Of a stretch of DNA of 64,000 bases, positions 39,440 to 51,047 are shown one piece after another (position 1 is the first letter of the stretch; the number at the start of each line of letters is the position of its first letter). This DNA comes from Anaspis maculata (lineage: Eukaryota; Arthropoda; Insecta; Coleoptera; Scraptiidae): assembly GCA_949128115.1 (NCBI GenBank), contig OX421964.1, forward strand, positions 47,904,601 to 47,968,600, read 5' to 3'. The translations under genes were made by a program, and so were the position numbers. Under the pieces are notes generated by a model. It was not told where the DNA came from and ran no database searches. It saw only the letters and a list, made by a program, of their open reading frames with translations.

Positions 39440-40260
39440 CAAGCACAAGCATTCTGAAACATTCCAATCCATTGTGGAACATTCTAGTTCGTTCCACAAC
39501 ATTTCAGAATGTTGCGGTATGTTCTGAAATGTTCGGGAAATCCCGTAACATCTCAGACCATTATGGAACATTCAAGATCATTCTACATCATTCCAGAATG
39601 TTCCGGTATGTTCTGGAATGGTCGGGAATAGTCTGGAACGTTCGGAATCATTCTGGAATATTCCAGATCATTGTGGAGCATTTGTGATCATTCCACAACA
39701 TTCTAGAATGTTCCAGTATTGTCGAGAATACTCTGAAAGGTTCGGAAACATTCTGGAACATTCCAATCCATTGTGGAACATTCGACAACATTCCACAACA
39801 TTCCAGAATGTTCTGGTGTGTTCGGAAATAGTCTGGAACGCTTACAAACATTCCGGAACATCACAATCCATTGTGGAACATTCTAGATCGTTTCACAACA
39901 TTCCAGAATGTTTCGGTATGTTCTAGAATATTCAGGAATAGTCTGGAACGTTCGGAAACATTCCAGATCATTATGGAACATCCGAGATCATTCCACAAGA
40001 TTCCGGTATGTCCCGGAATGTTTGGGAAATCCCGGAACATTCTAGATCATTATGAAACTTAAGAAATCATTCTACAACATTCCAGAATGTTCCGGTATGT
40101 TCTGAAATGTTCGGGAATAGTCTGGAACGTTCGGAATCATCCAAGATCATTCTACAGCATTCCAGAATGCTCCGGTATGTTTTTAAATTTTGGGGAATAG
40201 TCTGAAACGCTCGAGAACAGACCGCAACGTTCCAGATCATTCTGGAACATTCCAGAGCAC
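39440..40260 (+). repeat. HSE-like array, left arm (50/100-bp periodic minisatellite)
   Basis: About eight degenerate units of about 80-108 bp built from cattccagaatgttccgg, tatgttctggaatgttcggg and tagtctggaacgttcgg. Perfect TTCnnGAAnnTTC trimers were found by eye at 39591, 39651, 39701, 39751, 39801, 39921, 40080 and 40240. The four between 39651 and 39801 are spaced exactly 50 bp. The mirror array is at 41165-41985. Confidence 0.9.
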
Positions 40261-41164
40261 CCTTCAAAGTTGTGGGAGAATCTGGAACATTGTGGACTAT
40301 TCGAAGCTTTTTTGTGTGGGGTCACCTTATTATTGGTAGTATTCGGGTACCTACTTGTGATTGCCAGCTGCAACAGTCAAAATTGCGAGTTGCAACTGTC
40401 AATTGCAAGTTGGAAGTGGAAGATTCATAATTTGAAAGTGGAACAAATCATATCGCCCTCTTTGCTTTCGTATAAAGGTGCTTCTTCACGTGAGACCTGC
40501 CGTACTGCCGGCCGCGCTGTGCTCGTGAGTGCTGAAATCCAAGCTTCTGTAATGAGGTAGTGACGTAATGGCCACGGTGCTGAGGCCAAACATCACACAA
40601 TCTTAACAATTTTTAATTTTAAAATCTCGGTTGTCTGACCTACGACGGTTGTCAAAATTGAAACCGCTGTGAAAATGTGCAACTGGTCGCTCTTAGTACT
40701 GACGACACTACTGCTGAATGAAAAATTGACAATTCAAGTAGTGTCCTGGAATTGTTGACCCGGCGCTTGATCATTATGTGGATCGTGATCACAGCGAATG
40801 CAACTCCTTCGTCCATATAAGTCCGAGATTTAAAAATTAAAAAATGTTAAGACTGTGTGATGTTTGGCCTCAGCACCGTGTCCATTACGTCACTACCTCA
40901 TCACAGAAGCTTGGATTTCAGCACTCACGAGCACAGCGCGGCCGGCAGTACGGCAGGTCTTACGTGAAGAAGCACCTTTATACGAAAGCAAAGAGGGCGA
41001 TATGATTTGTTCCACTTCCAAATTATGAATCTTCCACTTCCAACTTGCAATTGACAGTTGAAACTCGCAATTTTGACTGTTGCAACTGGCAATCACAAGT
41101 AGGTACCCGAATACTACCAATAAGGTGACCCCACACAAAAAAGCTTCGAATAGTCCACAATGTT

Positions 41165-41985
41165 CCATCTGGAACGTTGCGGTATGTTCTCGAGCGTTTC
41201 AGACTATTTTCCAATATTTAAAAACATACCGGAACATTCTGGAATGCTGTAGAATAATCTTGGATGATTCCGAACGTTCCAGACTATTCCCGAACATTTC
41301 AGAACATACCGGAACATTCTGGAATGTTGTAGAATGATTTCTTAAGTTTCATAATGATAGAATGTTCCGGGATTTCCCAAACATTCCGGGACATACCGGA
41401 ATCTTGTGGAATGATCTCGGATGTTCCATAATGATCTGGAATGTTTCCGAACGTTCCAGACTATTCCTGAATATTCTAGAACATACCGAAACATTCTGGA
41501 ATGTTGTGAAACGATCTAGAATGTTCCACAATGGATTGTGATGTTCCGGAATGTTTGTAAGCGTTCCAGACCATTTCCGAACATACCAGAACATTCTGAA
41601 ATGTTGTGGAATGATAACGAATTCTCTAAAATATTCTGGAAGGCTCCGAGATGTTTCTGAACATTCCAGATTATTCCTGACCATTTCAGAACATACCACA
41701 ATGATCTGGGATGTTGTGGAATGTTGTCGAATGTTTCACAATGCGTTGGAATGTTCCAGAATGTTTCCGAACCTCTCAGACTATTCTCGACTATACCGGA
41801 ACATTCTAGAATGTTGTGGAATGATCACGAATGCTCCACAATGATCTGGAATATTCCGGAATGATTCCGAACGTTCCAGACTATTCCCGACCATTCCAGA
41901 ACATACCGGAACATTCTGGAATGTTGTGAAATTAACTCGAATGTTCCACAATGGATTGGAATGTTTCGGAATGCTTGTGCTTGAA
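41165..41985 (-). repeat. HSE-like array, right arm (inverted copy)
   Basis: Reverse complement of the left-arm array, diverged by substitutions and a small deletion near its inner end. Perfect GAAnnTTCnnGAA trimers at 41232, 41322, 41469, 41749, 41799, 41849 and 41909, three of them spaced exactly 50 bp. Confidence 0.9.
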
Positions 41986-42280
41986 TGCCTAAATTGCGAG
42001 TTGCAACTATCAATTTTTACAGTTGCAACTGTCAATTGCGAGTTGCAACTATCAAAGTCAGCGGAGTCTCTGTACTAGTCTCTCATTAAAAACCAAATAA
42101 TGAAAAGTAAACAGTCATCGATTCTAAAACACCATAATGAAGAGTAAGATACACTTAAGTTTTTGAACCTCTTCAGATTTTAGAAAATCAAAATAGAATT
42201 TTTGCAGTACCTCCAAAAAAAAAACTACATAATATCATTCACTAGCAAGTCACATTGCAAGGGTCTTGCTTAAAAAACAC

Positions 42281-42310
42281 CTATCTATCTATCTATCCCT
42301 CTATCTATCA
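42281..42310. repeat. (CTAT)n tetranucleotide run
   Basis: ctatctatctatctatccct-type run lying exactly between the end of the large foldback and the truncated gypsy integrase. Confidence 0.85.
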
Positions 42311-42311
42311 A

Positions 42312-43250
42312 TCATTGAAATCCCGTGGAGGCTTTCAAGCCGTAACGGATCTTCATTCGGTCGGTGTCGACTTGAATCCATTCCCGAACCAACTCGTTGA
42401 TGTCGCACATTCTTTGCTTTAGCTCGTCAACTTGCTTAGGATCATTCTTCCGCGTGCCAGATTGTGAATCGCAGGGGAGGCGAATTTCTCGGCCAAAAAG
42501 ATAACGTGCCGATGTTTCCCCCGTGGTTTCGTGAATGGCAGCGCGATACGCCATTAGGAATATCGGCAGATGACGATCCAAGTCTCGCTGATGCTCATCG
42601 ACGATCTGTGACAAGTGGTGCTCCATCGTCCTGTTGAACCGTTCAATCATTCCGTCAGACCGTGGGTGACCGTGGAAGACCAGACGTCGTTTTGGTCTTC
42701 TGTATCCCGAATAGAGTACATTACCTTGGAACACGTTGGATTCAAAGTTTCGTCCCTGGTCTGTGTGTAACTTCAAAGGTACTCCGAACGGCTGATCAGA
42801 TTGTCCACGAGCACACTCACCACTGTAGAAGCCTTTTGGTTGGGTAGGGCATACGCTCCAGGTTACTTGCTAAACTAGTCTATGGCAACCAGGATGTATT
42901 TGTTGCCATCTTCCATTGCGGGAAAGGGGCCAGCCACATCGATCGCGATGGGTTCAAAAGGCGCTCCAACATTGTGATCCTTCAGCTCCTCTCGGCTACG
43001 AGTTCTTGCTCCCTTGCTGACTGCACAACCTCGCACTGGCTACACCATGTTTCCACTTCGTTCCGACAGTTCAATCAGTAAAACCGCTCGCGCACCTTGG
43101 TCAACGTCTTCTTCACCTTGAGGTGCCCTTAAGCGACGCCATCGTGCATATCTTCCAGGACCTCTCTCACTCTCGTCAGCAGCACATTTTTTATCCTAAG
43201 AGAATCTCACTGAGCCCAAAGAGCCTTGAATTCGGACCCTCCACCAGAGA
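42312..43250 (-). pseudogene. Ty3/gypsy-type integrase, truncated and broken
   Basis: On the minus strand, in order: a His/Cys zinc-binding N-terminal part (GHLKVKKTLTKVRERFY, then CRNEVETWCSQCEVV, around 43140-43010), then the catalytic core with IDVAGPFP (first Asp, near 42940), a stretch broken by two in-frame stops and a frameshift, then the open part 42776-42312. That part contains LHTDQGRNFES (second Asp) and HPRSDGMIERFNRT (catalytic Glu), followed by the downstream FLMAYRAAIHETTG block. The C-terminal end is cut at the tetranucleotide run. This is a dead copy of a retrotransposon polyprotein segment. Confidence 0.85.
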
Positions 43251-43539
43251 TCTTGGTCCACTCTGGTCTATCCTAGCCAGGTTCCTTTCTTTCAGCAAGT
43301 GAACGATGGCTGGGTCCTCGCGCTGCTCCCTCTTGAGTTCAACTGCAGTCCAATTCCTCAGCGATTTCACAACGAGTGCTTAGACTTTAACGTATCATCC
43401 ACTCTGCTGATTCACCCTCTTGCCGTGCCTGCAGCAGTCGTCGTTGCGTTGTCTTCGAAAAAGACCATCCGTGTTGCTCTTTCCATGACTCTTTCCAGGA
43501 CGATGTTGACTTCCTCCATCAGCGGCTTCTTGTTCTAGC

Positions 43540-44935
43540 ATGAAACCGTCTGCTGAACGGTACCGTTGCTAGCACTCACGCTGCAGATGCTTATCCTTTC
43601 GACAATTGAAGCAACGCGGTCTTCCTCTTGGGCGATTGCTTTCTCTTGATTAATTATCTCCCCGATCAGCAGTTTCCCATTCCAGCATGAAACATTATGT
43701 TGAAGAATATCGTTGCCTGCAGTCGCGTTGCAGATGTTTGTCCTTCCCACATTTGGGAACTGAACTCGACCATTGCCTGCAATCCGGACGAAGATGTCCC
43801 GATTTTCCACACCCGAAGCAACGCGGTCTTTCTCCAGCTCTTGATTCGCTTTGGGGTTTGTTCCTAGATATAGCGCCGAGGAGTTCCTCAAACATTTCCT
43901 TGGTAGATTTCTCGGCAGTATGTTATGCTGCGGATTCGTTGAAGTTCACCTCTCTAAGACGTCGAGGGCGCAAAGCATCTTTGACTGCCTCAATGAGAAT
44001 CGATTGGATGAGTGCGTCGCTGATGTTGGCCGGATTGCTGATCATGACCATCTTACATAGATCTGAATTTCTTCGTCCGCTCATGAAAGTTTTTTTTTGC
44101 GATGTCAATAAAATTATTCGCTTGGATACGCTGGATAAGCCAGGTGAACCAGCCACAGGACGTCGGATTCGAATTCCTGAAGGCTTTCTCAGCTCATTTG
44201 TATCCTGTTCTTCAGCTGTTGATAAATCTACCGCACGTGATCGTCCTCATATCAGAGCTTCAGGATTCTAATCAGCTTGGCAAATTCTTTCCGTCCGATC
44301 GTCTGGAGCAGTTCCAACGCTGGGCCTCTGAGAGCCAGGACAAGTGCTGTAGCTTTGTCGTCTTCGCTCCATCCGTTTGCTTTAGCAGCGGTGTCAAACT
44401 GCTTTTTAAAGGTAGTCCATGGGCTCTCCCTTTCAAAGTTTGGCAGCTTCACACGATGGATACCTGCTGAAATGGTCATCGTAGCACTAGCAACAGTTTT
44501 CTGGACCTTGTGTTCTAGCTTCGTCATGTTGGCTTCCATCTCTTCCATACTTCCTTCTACCGACGCAGCCATTTTCTCTTCTAACTTGTTAACACTTTCG
44601 TCGAAATACCGCGTTTGTTGCCCCACAACGGCTAATATTTCTTCCCGTTCCTCCAGTCGTTTTCTTCCCTGTTCTTCTAGCAGGTTCCTGAGTTCTTCCT
44701 TGTCTTCTAGACGCTGTTTTTGCAAAAGATCTTGTTGTTCATGCAGAAGATTTTTCAATCCATTTCCCTGCCTCCCTAAAAGATTCTTCAATTCTCCTTT
44801 TTTTACCACATGACTCTTCTCCTGTTCTTTTGAACGCCTCCTTTCTTCTTCTTTCTCTTCGAAGACTTCGCTACTTTTCCTGTAGGTGCATCATTTCCAT
44901 GATGCTCGCCAAAGTATCTTAGACTCCTGCCTTCG
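43540..44935 (-). pseudogene. Ty3/gypsy-type gag remnant (coiled coil, capsid, zinc knuckles)
   Basis: Minus strand. The frame 44809-44252 starts with a long Lys/Glu/Leu/Gln-rich coiled coil. It then has a capsid-like region containing SPWTTFKKQFDTAAKANGW and ALVLALRGPALELLQTI, typical of insect gypsy-family Gag. Further capsid sequence continues in other frames (about 44250-43923). The 43895-43695 frame carries zinc knuckles: CFGCGKSGHLRPDC is a full CCHC, and CGKDKHLQRDC is a second one lacking its first Cys-containing pair. The upstream start is followed by a stop near 44910. Protease, reverse transcriptase and RNase H, which should lie between gag and integrase, are absent, so about 2-3 kb has been lost. 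Confidence 0.85.
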
Positions 44936-45021
44936 ACATGCTTCTCGTCTCCGGAATTTATAAACCCATGCCCGAATTTCCGAACACCTTGTAGTCGTAG
45001 GCCGAATTACTCTCAATTATA

Positions 45022-45483
45022 CCGCTTCTGACACCAAATGGTTCAGATTCCGTGTTTGAGTTCTTTTATAAATGAGACGATTGTTTTAAAACATACACCT
45101 GTTTATTACTGCGTACTACTGTATAATACACGGCAACAATTATTTGCGCCTAGATATATCGCTTCAAATTCTTGCTGTTATCACTCTAACTTTAATACCT
45201 ACTGGTACGTTGGCCGATCCGTGATGTTTATATATCTCCGACTATCATTCTGGAACTTTCCACCGGCTCTCTAGCAAATTCCATATTGAGCGCGGCATGT
45301 AAATCGCAACCGCTCTCGAAACTTCGATCAACTTCGCGTGTAATCCAGCGTACTCGAGAGGTGGCACTTCCGCCAATTGGCAACATGTGTCTTACTCGGC
45401 TATTGATCTCCCATGTTATTCAAAACGGGGCAGAGCTTAAGCGTATGCTCCCTAATATTTCTAGAGCTTCGTAATTCGCAACA
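45022..45483 (-). mobile_element. Candidate 5' LTR and primer-binding site of the gypsy element
   Basis: Read on the minus strand, a segment starting TGTTGCGAATTAC (45483) and ending GAACCA (45039) is followed after two bases by TGGTGTCAGAAGCGG (45036-45022), a primer-binding site complementary to a tRNA 3' end of the CTTCTGACACCA type (tRNA-Leu-like). Inside lie a TATATAAA box (45234-45227) and an AATAAA (45117-45112) in the right order. Length is about 445 bp. No second LTR was found at the left end of the element, in agreement with the truncation there. Confidence 0.65.
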
Positions 45484-47436
45484 ATGTGTTCGAATAGTCA
45501 AGAAGGGTCGCGTGTGCTCCCAAATGGACGAGAGTCTCGCCGCTCGTGACATTATAATAAAATGAGAATAGCAATTTTTCCCGCCAAAGAAACCACGCAC
45601 TTAATATGGCAAGATATTTCTCGTGATGGAATGGAATAATGCCACGATTCTCATGGTTGTCTGTCGGTTTTTCGACTACTGCACTAAAAGGAAATCCAAG
45701 ATGGCGGCCAAGCCTGTTAAAACAGTTGACAGTCAGCTTCTAAAATGATAAGGTGATGCATTCCCACCAATCACGAACATATTTCTATCATAATCAGTAG
45801 TCAAAATTCTAATTTGCACCTATGCATCCCCAACGTGTTTGATTTTTTCAACAATAATATTTTCCTATGGAAAACTGTATCCCATGGAAAACTGTTTTTT
45901 GAGTGATCTCTGTAATGATCCGATATTTTTGCAAACAGTTTGCTACACCTTCATGGATTTGAAATGATGAGCACGCATGGTATGCTTCACAATTACTTTT
46001 TTTCCGGTTGATGTGTTGACATTTTTTATCTCTTCTGCACATTCTTTTTCCCCTCTCGCTGCCTAGTCGAGGGTCTCAGATGTCCACCATCGCGATTCGT
46101 GTTCGCCATGATCTAATGAACAATTTAGTGCCAACCATTATACTCTGGCTGCAAGTTGGACACGGGATACCATAAGCAAACACACTATGTACTAAGTCGC
46201 TGGATTTGAAAATTTTGTCGAGTGTAGTCCAAAATATCTACGGAGTTTTTCTGTTTTTTGATAGTGAAGCTACCATGGCACATTTTTCAAACTTTCTCCA
46301 TGTAAAGCTTTATCGTCAAGGAGCATATTATAAAAATATCATGAATGAGCCATGGTAGCATCATAGGGGCCCAATATCACCAATAGTTCGATATTAGCCT
46401 TTTCTGTGTCAAGGATGAAAAAATCGTCAGTTCACGCCATCAAACGTAGAACGTGAAACTCAAATTTATCGTTGTATAAAAGAGGCATTCTCGGTCTTCA
46501 TACGGCGGCTTCATATACCTTCGGCCAAACGTTACGTTTTGGTTTGAACTGAACATTTGAGCTTCCTGAATATGTTCCTGAAGTGTTGTTCCACGCTTGG
46601 TTTGTAGAATCTACAATCTAGACGTCGACGTGGATTCTCGATTATTGCCCACCCTTGTTTTGTGCGTTTGACATCCTGTTCGTTCACAATAACTCACCAT
46701 GAGATTATTTGGCAAAAAAAGGTTATCACGATTGATGTGAACTTTATCGACAAAGCAAACATTGAAACTTTGCATCGAAAAAGTAAATATTATAGGCTTG
46801 GAAAATGAACCGTGAATACAACGAACACTTCGTAATTGAGACTGAAAACACCTAGAAGGAAGGACAGGGTCGTTTACACGGTCCACTGAGGAGTTACCAA
46901 ACTTTGCGACACGGAAGACCGGCTGGTAGATGAATGGCTAGTGTAGATACAATAATTGCGGAATATCTAGGATTCACGCGATTTCATTATAATGACTTCT
47001 TGAGAGATAGGTATACAAGAGAAGCCAAACTACTATTGTGCACGGAAACGGAACATCGCATCGGTTGTGTACCTACAGCTTCAGAAAAAAGCTGCGGTTA
47101 AAAGTTTGAGATGTGATTAACATAATTGGGCTTGCCACGGCCATTTCACCCATCACTTGGAATTATCTTCATCTCGTCTGTATCTGTAGCCCCGTTTTGA
47201 TATACAAGCATCAAGCTGCAAATTTTCATTCATTAATAGAAAACGCTTTCATTTTATTTTAATTAGGCATAGGTAAGTACTATTATAGATAGATAAAGTC
47301 TGGCATTTACTATCTAGCCATGGTGCTACCACTGCTACCAGGTTACATTTAATCGATGCTCACTGATGCTGATGCGTACACCTCTGTATATACATGATTT
47401 GCCATTTAATACTAAAATCGCTACTGCATTCCGCAG

Positions 47437-47632
47437 GGTCTACTTTCATCCAACTCCGTCTGCTGGTGGAATACCGGATTGAATGGAGCGACCAAAAGTC
47501 TGGTGTACCACGGGTACGTCAGTCCTGGAGCTTTGCTGGTCGGATCGGAGCCTTGTGCGATCGACATCTTGAAGAATGCCTGGGCCAGGAGGGTGCTGCA
47601 GCCTCCGCCTGGTTACCAAATCGTCGGATTAG
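47437..47632 (+). CDS. STOX1: Storkhead-box protein, coding exon 2 (residues 51 to first base of 116)
   Basis: This exon lies between an acceptor (ctgcattccgcag) and a donor (ttag|gtaagg). It is read in the frame set by exon 1 and ends in phase 1. The translation has the family block GATKSLVYHGYVSPGALLV, then an ILKNAWARR segment and a PPPGYQIVGL ending, which line up with the region of vertebrate STOX proteins just before the winged helix (arginine-rich helix followed by a PP-G-F/Y motif). The exon is GC-richer than its intron. The frame also has an internal ATG at 47479, but conservation extends upstream of it, so that ATG is not the start. The gene identification rests on this exon together with exons 1 and 3. 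Confidence 0.85.
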
Positions 47633-47689
47633 GTAAGGATTTTGAAATTTACTCTTACGAATATGCGTTAGGTAAATAATTAATAATTG

Positions 47690-48095
47690 TTGAAAGACAA
47701 ATATTTAGACACACTATTCATTGCTGCATACACTATTAAATTACAAGTCAAATAAATAGATTGTCGCACTTTGATATAGCACTTCGCACTCGCGGTCTTA
47801 ATTCAACTCTGATCTGCTGCTCCCTGGCTATGTCGCTCTTGGATTTACTCGCATCTTGTATTCGAGGATTTTCAAGCTTTTTCCGAAAAAACATCGAAGA
47901 TTCTCGTCGCTTCCGTTCTCCTTGCGGTTCAATCCAGTGTTAGCCGGCAGTTTGTTCGCGACAACTCTAGAAAGTCCATAAGCTTCGCGAACGTTCTGGT
48001 TAGCTGTCGAAGCATGGCTCCTCCGCCAATTTTGCAGGTGTGTGCTTTATTGGCGCATCGTGATCTTTCGCGAGTTTCGTAACAGTATCAGTTTT
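47690..48095 (-). repeat. Possible solo LTR or LTR fragment just inside intron 2
   Basis: On the minus strand the segment begins TGTTACGAAACTCGCG, like many insect gypsy LTRs. It includes an AATAAA near the start and runs through GC-richer sequence to an AT-rich end near exon 2. Part of it is echoed at 16476-16530. Without a paired copy or target duplication the call is weak. Confidence 0.3.
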
Positions 48096-48978
48096 GAAAA
48101 ATGATTAGATCTGAAATTATCAAATTTAAGTATCCACTATCAAGCATATAATTTGGCTTACATCCATAGTAAATAAATATTCTGACTCGGTACATTAGGA
48201 ATTAATAAAAATATTTTCACTTTCGACAATTTCGGTTGAAGCTTCGATCAGGAACATCAGAAGCATTTCACGAAATTCCTAAAAATTCCCTGATGGTGAC
48301 TCAATTTCGTCAGTTGTCTTTTTCTTCTTAGAATAAAGAATTAGAATTGATCTATTTATCTGAGCCGCACTAATAAATCTTTTTCCAAATCCAGAAAAAA
48401 AAAGCACAAAGATGATGACGGATGGTTCTAATGTTTCCATACGGGCTGTATAAAGTTTTCATTGAGACAGATACAGTGATTCAAAATTGGCGGACCACCT
48501 TGAAGATGCGTAATATGGAGGTGTGGTAGAGTGCCGGAAAGTTGATAAAAAACGCTATGTCTTTTAGTATTAAAGTTATGGAAGGACAAAAGTTGGTTCT
48601 TCAATCGCTTCTATTTTCGTTGTTTCAAATGATTCTAATGGACTGTTAATTGGAAAACAATTAGTACAAAAAATCAACCTCTAAACCTGTAATGAAGTTC
48701 TGTTTTGTATGCAGGGTGAGTCAGGAATCCAAGAAATGATTTTTATAATAAAAGTGCCTGCAAACAGTCACAGTGGTCCCGTAACCCATGTAGAGGACAA
48801 TAAAACACAATTCATTTCAATATAATTTGATTGCTTCTGGTTTCATTAGGAAAACCAAAGGACCCCGTCGTACATTCCTTATGGGATTTGGCTCCCCGGG
48901 AGATTTGGCTCAAACTATGATATGTTGTAGCCCTTGTTGAGGTGATCAAACTTTATCATTGCGCAAATCCTCTTAACT

Positions 48979-49952
48979 CAACGGTTCACCCTCTAGAGGG
49001 GGTGGAATGCCGGTAGTCACAGAACTAATTTATTGCAAATATGGGCTTCAATGAGCAAAAGGTGGATCTATTTTAACGCCACGAGGTGGTTCTAGGGTTA
49101 TACTTGCCATAACTTTGAACCGAGCAAAATATTCCATAGACCCCTATTTTTAGAACCACTCCTAGCATTTCGAAAAATGACTGAAAATTCAAAGTTGAAT
49201 AATGACCAAAATAAACGGGGAATTTTTTGGAATTTTTGACACGGTATGTTCAAAGTGTTGTTGAACAAGTACTTCTTGCGTATCAACCCCTAAAATCTGG
49301 CGTTCACCCTCCAATAAATTATGAACTTCTGCTCTGCGCTACTGGAAATAAATTGTTTCTTGTTAAATTGAAATGAATTTCCAGAAATGCTTAGTTCAAC
49401 TCATTCAATCAGAAAATGTGCAATGAGTGCTTCCACTGCCAATTTGGGAGAAACTATTAGGGTATAGGGGCTATAGGCGTAAGGGGTAGACATAAGAGAT
49501 CAATATGGACCAACTTTTTTCAACACATAACATGTTACAGTCGTACAAACTTATTTTAACTTAAGAAAAAACAATTTATTTCTATTGTTTAGGGCAGAGC
49601 AGAAGTTGATAGATCAGTGGAGGGTGAACGTCAGATTTTAGGGATTGGTTTGCATAAAATAATTAATCAGCATCACTGTGAACATACCGTGTCAGAAATT
49701 TAAAAAAATTCCCCGTTTATTTTGGTCGTTATTCAACTTTCAATTTTCAGTCATTTTTCGAAATGCTAGGGGTGGTTCTAAAAATAGGGGTCTATAAGAT
49801 ATTGTGACCAATTCAAAGTTATGGCAAGTATAACCCTAGAACCACCTCGTGGCGTCAAAATAGATCCACTTTTTGCTCAGTGAAGCCCATAATTGCAATA
49901 AATTAGTTCTATGACTACCGGCATTCCACCCCCTCTAGAAGATGAACCGTTG
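48979..49952. repeat. Inner palindrome 1 of the intron 2 foldback (about 0.97 kb)
   Basis: Arms of about 0.4 kb with high identity: caacggttcaccctctagag / ctctagaagatgaaccgttg, ccacgaggtggttctagggt / its inverse at 49834, gacccctatttttagaacca / its inverse at 49774, and gttcaccctcc / ggagggtgaac. The loop is near 49380-49540. Confidence 0.88.
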
Positions 49953-50398
49953 TGCTTGACCATAGAAGGAAACAGTGTTAAAAAGTCGCTTCGTTTTCTC
50001 TTTGTAGGCATTCTCAAAGACCAGGTATTCACAGACTTAAATTAAACGGTATTAAAGACTTTTTTGGGAAACGGCGGCCTGAAGTCCCTGAAGTTGCAGA
50101 GACAACTTTCACCGTATCAAAATTGAAATTCTAGGTTTCAATTTGTTACAAGTTTCAAGTGAATTAGTACAGAATTAGAGAGAATTTTGGATTTCAAAAT
50201 GAAGAAACAAAAAATTTGCAACTTGAGGCTCTTGGCACCGTGTACACGAAGTTGATGACTGCCAACCATGGTTGTAGTGTCAAACAAAACTTGAAACTGT
50301 AAACTACAAGATGCTGCCATACCCTTGTCAAAAAGTTGCGTACTTTGCTCACCAGAAGCTTTCAGAACAGTGACATTGCTAAAAAAAGACCCTGTATT

Positions 50399-51047
50399 TC
50401 TGACATAATTTATCATGGAAATACCAAGTTCTACTTCAATATCTCAAAAAATGACTGATTTATTGAAAAAAGTTGACTTATGAAAAATTTTCAGTTTTTT
50501 TCAGAATATTTCAAAAACGGTCGAAGATATTTCGAAACTGTTCACAATATCTTCGTAAGCATAGGTTAAGGAATATATAGGGTGATTTTTATGTCTTCAG
50601 CTATTTTGGTTCTTGAAAATTTTTTTTTCATTTCTTTTATCGACGCGTTTGGTATTATCGTTATTCAGTCTGAAGAAATTGTCACAATGCAAAAATTATT
50701 TGCACATCATGTTTTTATTACTAGTTTTTGATCAATTGTAAATGTAGTTGCAGGGTAAATGTCAGCTATACCCATACAAACATATTCAGCAGGTTGAGGG
50801 AAGTGAAATACCTATATAAAAAAAAGCTCAGGAACCGAAACAGCTGGACACATTCAAATCACTCTATACATTCGTTATTTTATGCTTACGAAGATTTTGT
50901 GGACGGTTCTGAAATATCTTCGACCGTTTTTGAAATATTCTGAAAAATCTGAAAATTTTTCACAATTCAACTTTTTTCAATAAATCAGTGATTTCTCTAG
51001 ATATTGAAGTATAACTTGGTATTTTCATGATGAATTATGTCAAAAAT
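50399..51047. repeat. Inner palindrome 2 of the intron 2 foldback (about 0.65 kb)
   Basis: ttctgacataatttatcatg / catgatgaattatgtcaaaa; ttgaaaaaagttgac / caacttttttcaa; tttcaaaaacggtcgaagat / atcttcgaccgtttttgaaa; and cttcgtaagcata / tatgcttacgaag. The loop is about 50580-50880. Confidence 0.85.

Larger units (their letters stand above)
37334..42270. repeat. Large nested foldback element (4.9 kb) with heat-shock-element-like arrays in both arms
   Basis: The outer ends agcaagacccttgcaatgtg (37334) and its inverse (ending 42270) start a pairing that continues to a loop at about 40631-40823. The right arm is 1447 bp. The left arm is interrupted by two later insertions (37493-38944 and 39166-39404), without which it would be about 1590 bp. 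From outside inward each arm has a unique part, a block of gttgcaactcgcaattgaca repeats, an array of about 0.8 kb of gaatgttc/gaacattc units, a second ttgcaact block, and a GC-richer inner part around cggccgcgctgtgctcgtga. Long inverted repeats made of tandem subrepeats resemble Drosophila FB elements, but no transposase is present. The frames in 39385-42035 come from the stop-poor repeat units and are not genes. Confidence 0.9.
20656..47436 (+). other. Intron 1 of the storkhead-box gene (26.8 kb)
   Basis: Runs from gtaaat to cgcag. It holds most of the mobile elements described separately: foldback 21.6-22.4 kb, MITEs at 23.9, 25.6, 26.3, 27.05, 29.65, 32.9 and 34.6 kb, the hAT element 27.3-28.9 kb, the large nested foldback 37.3-42.3 kb and the gypsy remnant 42.3-45.5 kb. 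I see no gene or clear repeat identity in 20656-21640, 23350-23940, 24075-25570, 25700-26300, 26410-27040, 28885-29650, 29825-32900, 33080-34575, 34720-36480, 36660-37330 and 45490-47436, apart from short A/T runs, CTAC/GTAG tetranucleotides and one small inverted repeat near 46264-46363. Confidence 0.75.

Noticed and set aside
39385..42035. Many open frames of 60-116 codons on both strands rich in Ile-Pro-Glu-His-Ser-Gly-Met-Phe type repeats
   Set aside because: They are translations of the degenerate gaatgttc/gaacattc array; open frames arise from the repeat composition on both strands and there is no domain or start context.
43687..44813. Plus-strand frames of 178-194 codons
   Set aside because: Shadows of the minus-strand gag remnant, which has zinc knuckles and capsid similarity.
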